The notes under the pieces were generated by a model, which was not told the origin of the DNA, did not search any database, and worked only from the letters and a program-made list of their open reading frames with translations. Position numbers and translations under genes: made by a program. Below, piece after piece: positions 1-6,370 of a DNA stretch of 29,156 bases; position 1 is the first letter of the stretch, and the number at the start of each line of letters is the position of its first letter. The DNA is taken from the IMG/VR virus record IMGVR_UViG_3300020435_000218, positions 1 to 29,156 of that record; one strand, written 5' to 3'. The DNA comes from a virus.

Positions 1-307
1 TAGTGAGTCCTGTCATTGCGGAGCCAAGAAATGACATTGCTAAACCACCTAGTTTCAATTTTTTGAATAAACCTGGCGACTCCTCTGTTTCTACTTTAAT
101 AGCAATTTCGGGACCTTCTTCATCATCACCCGCGGCTCTAGCAGCTTCTCTCGCAGCTTCTCTCGCAACTGCAGCAGCATCTTCAGCAGCTTCCACTTGA
201 GCCTCACCGATGTTACGGATTTGGGTAAGCTTGAAGTTTTGCTCTTTCAGTTGTTCCGTTAAAGATTGTAACGTGCTCTCAGAAGCGGGATCAGGTGCGC
301 GCGCCAT
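1..307 (-). CDS. Probable tape-measure protein, N-terminal part (runs off the window)
   Basis: The coding region starts at ATG 307-305, right after an AAGGAG ribosome site and directly abutting the TAA (310-308) of the upstream reading frame, and stays open to base 1, so about 102 residues are visible. The N-terminal 60 residues are charged and alanine-rich (AEDAAAVAREAAREAARAAG), predicted helical or coiled coil. An acidic stretch and a hydrophobic glycine-rich helix (LGGLAMSFLGSAMTGL) follow near residues 86-101. That mix of long helix and hydrophobic segment is usual in tail tape-measure proteins. The position supports it: in long-tailed phages the tape measure lies directly after the frameshifted tail-assembly-chaperone pair, which is what precedes it here. 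The call rests mainly on context; the bulk of the gene lies left of base 1, and another tail or hub component is possible. Confidence 0.55.
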   Translation of the reverse strand, partial: MARAPDPASESTLQSLTEQLKEQNFKLTQIRNIGEAQVEAAEDAAAVAREAAREAARAAGDDEEGPEIAIKVETEESPGLFKKLKLGGLAMSFLGSAMTGLT

Positions 308-505
308 TTAAATTCTCCTTTTTGCGTTTTGTTCTCTCACTTTTTCATTTTCATCTTTAATCCATTGTTGTAATAACATTACATATATTCCTCTTTCAAA
401 TGGAATCATATTATCTAATTCTGTTAAGCTCCATTTATGATGCTGAATCATAGCGAAGTTTGTTTGATAATGATTCGCCAGAGTGTCATGATTCAGCCCT
501 AGCCG
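308..505 (-). CDS. -1 frame extension of gp26 (tail assembly chaperone 'T' part), likely made by frameshifting
   Basis: An open frame of 65 codons continues from the gp26 slippery site in the -1 frame: the first codon after slippage is CGG (505-503) and the stop is TAA (310-308). The peptide begins RLGLNHDTLANHYQTNFAMI and continues with a conserved-looking helical segment (WSLTELDNMIPFERGIYVML) and a basic end. The frame has no start codon overlapping gp26. The first in-frame ATG is at 451, would yield only 47 residues, and would omit the conserved-looking NHDTLANHYQTNFA stretch. Translation by slippage from gp26 would give a fusion of 243 + 65 = 308 residues, like lambda gpG/gpGT. The stop is followed without gap by the next start codon. 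In T4 the corresponding position holds gene 51; I cannot show homology to it by eye. The reading frame is clear, the mode of expression is inferred. Confidence 0.72.
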   Translation of the reverse strand, partial: RLGLNHDTLANHYQTNFAMIQHHKWSLTELDNMIPFERGIYVMLLQQWIKDENEKVREQNAKRRI

Positions 506-1233
506 AAAAAAGAGTCTAACCCCTCAAGTACTAGGGGAGCTGACTTTTCACATTTCGGACAAGTCCATGTAATTTCATGTGTTAATCTAGGCATACTTTC
601 AAAATACTTACGTATCTTATTAAACTGTTCAGTACTAAGTGATTCAATAAAATCATTTAATTCTTTTTTAGTAGAATCTTTTGCTTTATATATTTCATCT
701 CCATCCCAGATATAATCAATACAATCAATAATCATTTTAAATACATCCTCAGTTCCTAGTGTACCACCTGTCTTGACATATTTTTGTATTGTGTCTATTT
801 GAGGAAAGTTTAATTTTACTCCAATTTCTTCTGTAAGTTCTACTTCAGGGGTTTCCATCTTTGAAGTATCCATTACTATATCACGAATATCGACTGATAT
901 TGGTGCAGCGTTGGGACAAACCTCTTCTTCACATTTAATTCTCTCTGGTTTTGCTAAATTAATTTCTATTACATCGCCAACCGATTTTCCTCTAAGTTGA
1001 AGAAAAATATATTCAACATCAAATGATGCAAGTTCTTTTAACTTAACTTCTCCTTCTGTACAAGCAGTTATGATATCTTTCATAGCTTTGGTTATAGTGG
1101 CTGGACTACCATCTTCCGCTGCTATTAATAATGCCTTTTCTTCTTTTACAAGAAATGGTCGGTATTCAATTTTCTTTCCCGTTGAAGGGATTGTCAATTC
1201 ATAAGTGGCTGTTTCCAATCTTGGTAATGCCAT
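499..1233 (-). CDS. gp26: Baseplate hub subunit gp26 (T4_baseplate family)
   Basis: This 244-residue protein matches the T4-like gp26 family in the style of its opening (MALPRLETATYELTIPSTGK), its acidic middle and its helical second half (FNKIRKYFESMPRLTHEITW). Four cysteines could form a metal site: C101 and C106, and the C-terminal CPKC pair C225/C228. The start at 1233 has a good AGGAGAA ribosome site. T4 gp26 is about 208 residues and takes part in central baseplate hub assembly. By analogy with long-tailed phages, the protein and its -1 frameshift extension may act as chaperones that coat the tape measure. It follows the tube gene by 25 bases and reads into the frameshift site at its last codons. 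The family call is from memory of sequence style and from gene order; the chaperone role is inferred. Confidence 0.82.
   Translation of the reverse strand: MALPRLETATYELTIPSTGKKIEYRPFLVKEEKALLIAAEDGSPATITKAMKDIITACTEGEVKLKELASFDVEYIFLQLRGKSVGDVIEINLAKPERIKCEEEVCPNAAPISVDIRDIVMDTSKMETPEVELTEEIGVKLNFPQIDTIQKYVKTGGTLGTEDVFKMIIDCIDYIWDGDEIYKAKDSTKKELNDFIESLSTEQFNKIRKYFESMPRLTHEITWTCPKCEKSAPLVLEGLDSFFG
505..525 (-). promoter_or_regulatory. Programmed -1 ribosomal frameshift site (slippery heptamer plus upstream SD-like element)
   Basis: Two codons before the gp26 stop the message reads T TTT TTC (511-505), which fits the X XXY YYZ rule in the zero frame (codons TCT TTT TTC GGC TAG). Eight bases upstream of it lies GAGGGG (525-520), a Shine-Dalgarno-like element at a distance where such elements stimulate -1 slippage in bacteria, as in dnaX. 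CCCCT further upstream could pair with this AGGGG to make a 5-bp hairpin. No obvious downstream stem or pseudoknot was found by eye. Confidence 0.7.
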
Positions 1234-1258
1234 AATATTCTCCTATAATATAAAATGA

Positions 1259-1924
1259 TTATCTACCTCCACGGCCGCGAAAGGTCGGCCGATGGGGTGT
1301 TCGATTTGTTGTTCTACTTCTACCTCTACCACCGTGTTCTTCTCCATGTCGGAGTTCAGTAGATGGTGTACCATTTGAGCCAGTTGCAGTCCACCAGCTA
1401 TATGCAACATCTACTTCAAAATCTACTAGCTCTGTACTTTCCCATCCTAGTTCTATGGCGCTTATTGTTTTCGGCCAAGCTTCATGTAATGTTACTTGAT
1501 GTGTGGGGCTTGTTGTGTCTTGTTCTGTTTCATTATAAACTGAAATTTTAACAGTTCCTATAAACTCTCTATAGTAATTCATATTATATGAATTTGTACT
1601 TTGTATGTGTGAAATCCAATCATTCCAAAAGCTTCTAGCAGACCAATCATTTGTACCTAAGAAAGAAATTGATATAGGTTCTTCTGTCATTTCATAGGGA
1701 ACATCTAAACCAAATTTACCACCACTTCTGTAAGTAGTTGTTCCAAAAGTTCTAGCTGGAAATGATACAGTTTTAATAAGGAATTCTATTGATGAGGCCT
1801 GAACACTACTAACCAATGTTGTAGGTGCAATAATTTCAACAGTAAATCTATTACTTTTTGCATAACTACCTTTACCGTCCAATTTGGACATAAATTCATC
1901 AACTGCAAATGCTGATGTTGCCAT
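1259..1924 (-). CDS. Tail tube family protein (gp19/gp54-like) with Arg/Gly-rich C-terminal tail
   Basis: The 221-residue protein has the phage T4 gp19 tail-tube fold signature. It has a short N-terminal helix, then NRFTVEI near residue 26, a FLIKTVSFPARTFGTTTYR segment (residues 48-66) that fits the conserved strand and glycine turn, an NDW/FWNDWI helix, and an ending EAWPKTISAIEL...VDFEVDVAYSWW typical of the last tube strands. The family includes the major tube protein gp19 and the baseplate tube-initiator gp54. Its place among baseplate genes, away from any sheath gene in this window, favours gp54, but gp19 is not excluded. After the core (about residue 180) comes a basic, glycine-rich tail ending RGRGGR, absent from T4 tube proteins as I know them. 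Its ATG overlaps the stop of the preceding gene by one base (TAATG), implying coupled translation. Confidence 0.82.
   Translation of the reverse strand: MATSAFAVDEFMSKLDGKGSYAKSNRFTVEIIAPTTLVSSVQASSIEFLIKTVSFPARTFGTTTYRSGGKFGLDVPYEMTEEPISISFLGTNDWSARSFWNDWISHIQSTNSYNMNYYREFIGTVKISVYNETEQDTTSPTHQVTLHEAWPKTISAIELGWESTELVDFEVDVAYSWWTATGSNGTPSTELRHGEEHGGRGRSRTTNRTPHRPTFRGRGGR
1272..1291 (-). repeat. GC-rich inverted repeat at the 3' end of the tube gene
   Basis: CGGCCG occurs at 1272-1277 and 1286-1291, separated by eight bases, giving a six-base-pair all-GC stem in an otherwise AT-rich region. It lies within the codons for the arginine/glycine tail, about ten bases before the tube gene's stop and ahead of gp26. 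There is no clean U-run directly after it, so it is not a standard terminator. It could slow polymerase or shield the upstream message from 3' exonucleases. It may also merely reflect the GC-rich Arg/Gly codons. Confidence 0.4.
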
Positions 1925-2529
1925 TAGAACATTCTCCCGCTATGAGCCCATACTTGTTTTTTGGTTGCTTTCTTAAATCTCTCTACTGGTAGAAAAAGAG
2001 CTACTTCCCATTCATCTGCATTAACAAGAACAAATTTAGAATTAACTTTAGAATTAAGATATCTGTGTACTGTTGGTTTTGCTCTTTTAATCTTAGTAAA
2101 ACCTTTTAACATATTATATGATAATCTTAACTTAGTAGTTTCATCGTACTTCTTATTATTAGCAAACATCTTAAGTTGATCCATTAATATAGCTCTATGT
2201 TTCGGAGCAAGATAATGAAAGTTCAATCCAAGAAATCCATCAGGATATCTTTCAATAGGAAAAACTAAAGGAAAGGTATCGTACCAAGGAAGCTCATCTT
2301 TCCATTTAGGATTATAAGAATAGAAATACATTTTTCCCAGTACACTTTTAGACACCAAACTTTCTTGTCGAGAAAGGATTTTCTGTGGTGTTTCTTTGGA
2401 AAATTGTCCTCTTGTTCTATTAACAATTGAGCGAAACCAGTTACCTGCTGCTCTTGCTTTAGCAGCAACTTGGTCTGTTCTTATTGCATCTTTTAATTTA
2501 TCCAAATAGGATTCTTCTACTGTAGCCAT
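1924..2529 (-). CDS. Conserved T4-like phage protein of unknown role (201 aa)
   Basis: This 201-residue basic protein lies between gp4 and the tube protein. The N-terminal third is charged and helical. The centre holds an aromatic-rich stretch (MYFYSYNPKWKDELPWYDTF, residues 67-86) followed by PLVFPIERYPDGFLGLNFHYL and an LRLSYNML helix. The C-terminal part has ADEWEVALFLPVERFKKATK and ends with basic and aromatic residues. I recognise the pattern as one conserved among marine T4-like phages but cannot attach an established function. Context suggests a head-tail joining or tail-completion part. No Shine-Dalgarno site is evident before ATG 2529-2527, which lies only seven bases after the gp4 stop, so it is probably translated by coupling. 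It overlaps the tube gene by one base. Confidence 0.8.
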   Translation of the reverse strand: MATVEESYLDKLKDAIRTDQVAAKARAAGNWFRSIVNRTRGQFSKETPQKILSRQESLVSKSVLGKMYFYSYNPKWKDELPWYDTFPLVFPIERYPDGFLGLNFHYLAPKHRAILMDQLKMFANNKKYDETTKLRLSYNMLKGFTKIKRAKPTVHRYLNSKVNSKFVLVNADEWEVALFLPVERFKKATKKQVWAHSGRMF

Positions 2530-2536
2530 AATATAA

Positions 2537-2959
2537 CTATTTAGTTGTCAGAGTGTCCTCTGTTATTATTTGCCATTTCCAACCCTTGTGTTCACAAAAC
2601 TCTTCTGCTGCCTTCCATTTAGCCTCATTAATTCCCCATGCTTTTACTTCTTTAAGGTATCTTCTTCTGTGTTTGGGGTTTGGTTTAGGGGGTTTAGTTT
2701 GTTTCTTTGGTTTGATTTCAATTAGAGACTCACCCTGAGCAGTTTTGACCCAAAAATCGGGATAATATCTATGTAATCTACTATCAATAGGGGAACGATA
2801 GGGTATAATAACCTCTTCACTTGACCACCGCAAGACTTCAGGCTGTCGATCTAAGTATTTCATGAAGGTTAATTCCCACCCAGACCGATAAATTATTTTT
2901 GTATGATCCCCCTTATATTTTTTGTAATTTTGAGGGCGAAATTTTCCTTTGTATGCCAT
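2537..2959 (-). CDS. gp4: Head completion protein gp4 (T4 gp50/gp4 family, nuclease-like)
   Basis: The 140-residue protein starts MAYKGKFRPQNYKKYKGDHT and continues YRSGWELTFMKYLD and SSEEVIIPYRSPIDSRLHRY, a strong match to the T4 gp4 head-completion family. YYPDFWV...LIEIK (D68, E81, K83 with E29 upstream) forms a PD-(D/E)xK nuclease-like motif of the TnsA type. In T4 the protein is needed for heads to become competent for tail attachment after packaging. The frame is open for ten further codons upstream to an ATG at 2989, but the family's usual MAYKGKF start fits the ATG at 2959. No clear ribosome site is seen for either. The start codon overlaps the late promoter box of the opposite-strand operon. 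Confidence 0.92.
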   Translation of the reverse strand: MAYKGKFRPQNYKKYKGDHTKIIYRSGWELTFMKYLDRQPEVLRWSSEEVIIPYRSPIDSRLHRYYPDFWVKTAQGESLIEIKPKKQTKPPKPNPKHRRRYLKEVKAWGINEAKWKAAEEFCEHKGWKWQIITEDTLTTK

Positions 2960-2966
2960 ATAAATA
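2959..2966 (+). promoter_or_regulatory. T4-type late promoter box before gp48
   Basis: TATAAATA, the exact T4 late-promoter -10 consensus recognised by the gp55-type sigma with gp33/gp45, lies 43 bases before the chosen gp48 start. It sits in the only divergent gap of the window and points rightwards. There is no -35 element, as expected for T4 late promoters. It overlaps the gp4 start codon on the other strand. Confidence 0.7.
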
Positions 2967-3008
2967 TATAGATAGTTCAAGAATACCAATCACAAAAGGA
3001 TGTCCGTA

Positions 3009-3986
3009 ATGAAAATTTACACAGAAGTTATATACCATTGGGATGATGATAAAGGTGAGTTAGTACAAGAATCCTCAAAATTCTACGATTATGATGGGCC
3101 ATTAACTTTGGCTAATGATTCATCTAGTGGAATTATGGACCCAACCACTTCAGCACAAACATCAGTACAATATATGGAATATCCTTCCAATATTGGTGGA
3201 ATGGCTAGCCAAACAGATAATTGGATAATGTTTGAAGCTGTAAATTTCAAAAGTCAGAACCCAACTCTTAATATTGCAATGTATATTCCGGGCGGAGCTC
3301 TTGGAACATCCTATAAGTCAGATTATGAAACAACTTCATTGGGTGGAATAGGAGCCGGAGCAGATCGGTTCGTGGAAGCAATGCAAAAGCCGGGTGCTGG
3401 TTTAGATACCGCAAGCTTGATAAAAGCCGTTGCAGATAGTACGGCGGGAATGGCAAGTGAATCAACAGGAAAAGTAGGGTTGCTTAAAATAGGAGAGAGG
3501 GCTAATGTTATCCAAGAAGGAACAAAACAAATAATGGAACGAGCAACCGGTGCTGTACTTAATCCTTTTCTTATTGCCGCATATAAAGGTCCTTCTGATA
3601 TGAGGACACATGACTTTGATTTTGTGATGTTGCCACAATCTGTAGAAGAATCTAAGGTTTGCGTAAAAATTGTAAGTGCGTTTAAAAAGTCTATGTTACC
3701 TTCTCATGCTGGAGGAGATAGTCAAACTGCACCTTCAATGATGTTTGGATATCCCGATACATTTACAATTACCTATTATATTAATGGAACAGCCTTGCCG
3801 AATGATGATACAAATCCCATGTTTAATATAGGAAAATCTGTATTGACGGCTTGCGAATTAAATTTTGATACAGAAAATGTACCTCTATTTTTTGATGGTA
3901 CACAATATCCGGTGTCTATAGCAATGAAACTTTCGTTCATGGAAACAGATGTGATGTATAGAGAAAAAGTAGATCAGGGGTTTTAA
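3009..3986 (+). CDS. gp48: Baseplate tail-tube cap gp48
   Basis: A 325-residue protein that I assign to the gp48 tube-cap family (T4 gp48 is about 364 residues). It has an N-terminal beta segment (MKIYTEVIYHWDDDKGEL), an AMYIPGGALGTSYKSDYE segment (about residues 90-107), a low-complexity Ala/Gly helical middle, then a C-terminal half resembling a tube fold: RTHDFDFVMLPQSVEES, FGYPDTFTITYYING, and PLFFDGTQYPVSIAMKLSF. gp48 joins the baseplate hub to gp54 and the first tube ring. Two ATGs are possible; the second (3009) is preferred because AAAGGA stands eight bases before it, whereas the first (3000) overlaps that site and has none. It heads the rightward late operon with gp53, 15 bases downstream. 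Confidence 0.8.
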   Translation: MKIYTEVIYHWDDDKGELVQESSKFYDYDGPLTLANDSSSGIMDPTTSAQTSVQYMEYPSNIGGMASQTDNWIMFEAVNFKSQNPTLNIAMYIPGGALGTSYKSDYETTSLGGIGAGADRFVEAMQKPGAGLDTASLIKAVADSTAGMASESTGKVGLLKIGERANVIQEGTKQIMERATGAVLNPFLIAAYKGPSDMRTHDFDFVMLPQSVEESKVCVKIVSAFKKSMLPSHAGGDSQTAPSMMFGYPDTFTITYYINGTALPNDDTNPMFNIGKSVLTACELNFDTENVPLFFDGTQYPVSIAMKLSFMETDVMYREKVDQGF

Positions 3987-4001
3987 TAGGAGAGAATAAT
4001 T

Positions 4002-4577
4002 ATGTCCGAATTTTTTTCACATTATCCACAAATTAATTATGATATTACTGGGACAAAACCAGTAAAAACTAAGACTGCGATTAATATTATGGTTAAGGCA
4101 AAAATAAAAAACATTATTCAAAATGATATTGTTAATTATTTTCCTTATTCAATACCAGATTCAGAACGACCTGATATAACCGCATTTAAGATATATGGTG
4201 ATGTAAAATATACGTGGTTAATATTTTTGATTAATAATATACATGATCCTCTTTTCGATTGGCCATTGAATACTAGAGAATTTGGAAATTATGTTAGAAG
4301 TAAATATGGTACACTTGCAATTGCAAAGAATACAATACATCATTATGAACAAATAGTAAGAGCCCGTGTAGAAGCAACGGGGACAAGTGAAGCGTATCCT
4401 CTGAAATGTATTGAAGTTGATGAAACAACATATCTTACTCTTGATGATTCATCACGAAGGATTGTATATTATTATGAGTGGGAAGTAGATAGAAATGAAG
4501 CTAAACGAGATATTAAGTTAATTGATAGAAGGTATGTTGCAGACATACTCTCTGAACATTCGGAGAAACTTGAGTAA
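4002..4577 (+). CDS. gp53: Baseplate wedge subunit gp53
   Basis: The 191-residue protein is close to T4 gp53 in length (196) and has the family pattern: the N-terminal SEFFSHYPQINYD, a helix with NIIQNDIVNYFPYSIPDSERPDI, then the hallmark KIYGDVKYTWLIFLINNIHDPLFDWPL (residues 64-90) and a late EWEVDRNEAKRDIKLIDRRYV segment. gp53 clamps adjacent wedges around the hub so that six wedges assemble into the baseplate. It has a strong AGGAGA ribosome site and its stop overlaps the next start (TAATG). The C-terminal residues fit the region that in T4 is LysM-like. Confidence 0.93.
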   Translation: MSEFFSHYPQINYDITGTKPVKTKTAINIMVKAKIKNIIQNDIVNYFPYSIPDSERPDITAFKIYGDVKYTWLIFLINNIHDPLFDWPLNTREFGNYVRSKYGTLAIAKNTIHHYEQIVRARVEATGTSEAYPLKCIEVDETTYLTLDDSSRRIVYYYEWEVDRNEAKRDIKLIDRRYVADILSEHSEKLE

Positions 4578-6355
4578 TGGCCGGACGAGATGGATTTGGT
4601 ACAATTCTTGATAGGCGGAAAGCTGGTACAGGTACTGCTACAGAAACCGCCGATCATGGAACTAAAAGCCAATTTTTAAAAAAAGCAGAACAAGGAAAAG
4701 TCCCTTCATACCCTGGTGACTTTGAGCTTCAAAAACTTACCCTTACTTCTCCCAATAGAAGGGGGTTTGTTAACCTAAAGGCGGCGTGGTCAGATTTTAA
4801 TATCTATGAAGATCTTTTTGGAAGTTATCTTAGTGGAAATATACGCATTCAAGATGGTGTAGGATTATTGGAAAGTGTTCCTATTATTGGTGAAGAAACT
4901 ATACACATTCAAGTAAAGACAAAAGGCCTTGCAAGAGAAAGAAATCAACAAACCCAGCCTGGCCCCTTTGAGGGAAGTCAAAATGAAGGTATAATTAATT
5001 TAAAATTTAGGGTAGTTAAAATTTCTAATATTATAAAACAGAATGATCAACTACAATCCTATCAATTATCTTTCGTTTCTGAAGAGGCCATTTTAAATCT
5101 AAAACAAAAGGTTAGAAAATCCGCGCTTGATCCAACTTCACTAGAACCACGAAAAATATCTGATGTAGTAAGTTCTCTCTATAGACAATTTTTTAAGAAG
5201 GGTAGAATTGCTAAAAAAATCTTTATTGAACCTACTAAAAACCTTACAAATTTAATTATACCAAACCAAGCTCCATTTAAGGCTTTTAATTTCTTGGCAT
5301 CAAGAGCAGTATCTGCGGGTAAACACGCAGTTGGATCTAGTTTTGTTTTTTATGAATCTATAAGAGGATTCTTTTTTATTTCTATGGAAACCCTTATGGC
5401 AGGTGGAGGTACAGGATATAGTACAGAACCAGAAAGTGCTAACTCACCAAATGAACTAGTATATACTGCACCAGAAGATCCTGTTAAAGAAACATACGTA
5501 ATCCAACCAAAACGATTAGGCGCACAGAAAGATGATGCTAAAAACGTTGCTGTAGAAATGACCGCCGTTGATTCATATTCATTCTCTTCTAATTTTGATG
5601 TTCTTCAAAATTTATCAAAAGGTATGTATTCCAACCGATTACTTACACATGATTTGGTTAGAATGAAATATGATACATTAGATTTTAATTTGTTAGAACC
5701 GGTTGGGGAACAAACACTTATAAATGAGGCAACAGGTGGTACTGAAATAACAGAGTTTCTAACACTAGCGGCCGATGCTAAAAACTTTACTGATTCTTTT
5801 ACTCATTTAGGAAAAGGGAAACTAGCTACTGAAAAACAAGATGCATTGGGTTCGCCTGAATCGGTGATAAGTTTTTATCCTACTAATTTTGCACATGATG
5901 TTCGATTTAAAGAAGATATAGGATCACAAGGAGTAAGAGGACAAGTAAAATCCAATTTAAACATTATTCCTAGTAGAGTAGAACAATGGATGCAATCACG
6001 ATTAGTACAAGGTCAACAAGCTACTAATATTAAATTAAATATTAGAGCGCCGGGATTATCTACTAGAGCGGTAGGAGATTTAATTGAATTTAAATTACCC
6101 ACACAGTATATTGAAGATAGAGATGGAAAGACACAATCACAACATCATGCGTATTTAAGTGGTTATTATTTAATTACTAAATTACGACACCATTTTACTA
6201 AAGAAAAATATGAGATAGAATTTGAGGCAATTAAAGATTCACTAAAAGTTCCACCTGGAAGTGATAGATCAACACCAGAAGCCGATGAAACATCAAATAT
6301 TAATAGACCACCAGCAACGGTAAATCCAGAAACAGGCAGAACAGGCCCAAGATAA
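4577..6355 (+). CDS. Baseplate central hub protein (gp27/gpD-like)
   Basis: A 592-residue protein translated by TAATG coupling from gp53. After a hydrophilic leader of about 50 residues comes a conserved block, FELQKLTLTSPNRRGFVNLK followed by AWSDFNIYEDLFGSYLSGNI (about residues 49-88) and GLLESVPIIGEETIHIQVKT. This resembles the first beta-barrel of hub proteins that carry the spike. The middle has helical regions (ISDVVSSLYRQFFKKGR; NQAPFKAFNFLASRAVSAG). The C-terminus returns to barrel-like sequence (LIEFKLPTQYIEDRD, HAYLSGYYLITKLRHHFTKE, KYEIEFEAIKDSL). T4 gp27 is about 390 residues, so this is larger. Its place directly before gp5 is where a hub trimer partner would be expected. The call is by position and fold style; direct homology to gp27 is not provable here. 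Confidence 0.72.
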   Translation: MAGRDGFGTILDRRKAGTGTATETADHGTKSQFLKKAEQGKVPSYPGDFELQKLTLTSPNRRGFVNLKAAWSDFNIYEDLFGSYLSGNIRIQDGVGLLESVPIIGEETIHIQVKTKGLARERNQQTQPGPFEGSQNEGIINLKFRVVKISNIIKQNDQLQSYQLSFVSEEAILNLKQKVRKSALDPTSLEPRKISDVVSSLYRQFFKKGRIAKKIFIEPTKNLTNLIIPNQAPFKAFNFLASRAVSAGKHAVGSSFVFYESIRGFFFISMETLMAGGGTGYSTEPESANSPNELVYTAPEDPVKETYVIQPKRLGAQKDDAKNVAVEMTAVDSYSFSSNFDVLQNLSKGMYSNRLLTHDLVRMKYDTLDFNLLEPVGEQTLINEATGGTEITEFLTLAADAKNFTDSFTHLGKGKLATEKQDALGSPESVISFYPTNFAHDVRFKEDIGSQGVRGQVKSNLNIIPSRVEQWMQSRLVQGQQATNIKLNIRAPGLSTRAVGDLIEFKLPTQYIEDRDGKTQSQHHAYLSGYYLITKLRHHFTKEKYEIEFEAIKDSLKVPPGSDRSTPEADETSNINRPPATVNPETGRTGPR

Positions 6356-6370
6356 AAATAGGATAATACT

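Noticed and set aside
3-200. Plus-strand reading frame at the left end
   Set aside because: It is the antisense of the probable tape-measure start, low-complexity Ala/Ser from reversed Ala/Glu-rich codons, with no ribosome site.
499-501. Stop-codon read-through of the gp26 TAG as the way to reach the downstream frame
   Set aside because: Reading on in the zero frame meets TGA one codon later, while the long downstream frame is -1 relative to gp26, so slippage and not read-through is required.
2538-2544. CTAAATA on the minus strand before the 201-residue gene as a promoter
   Set aside because: It consists of the last gp4 codons plus the stop and would give an almost leaderless message; translational coupling is a simpler explanation.
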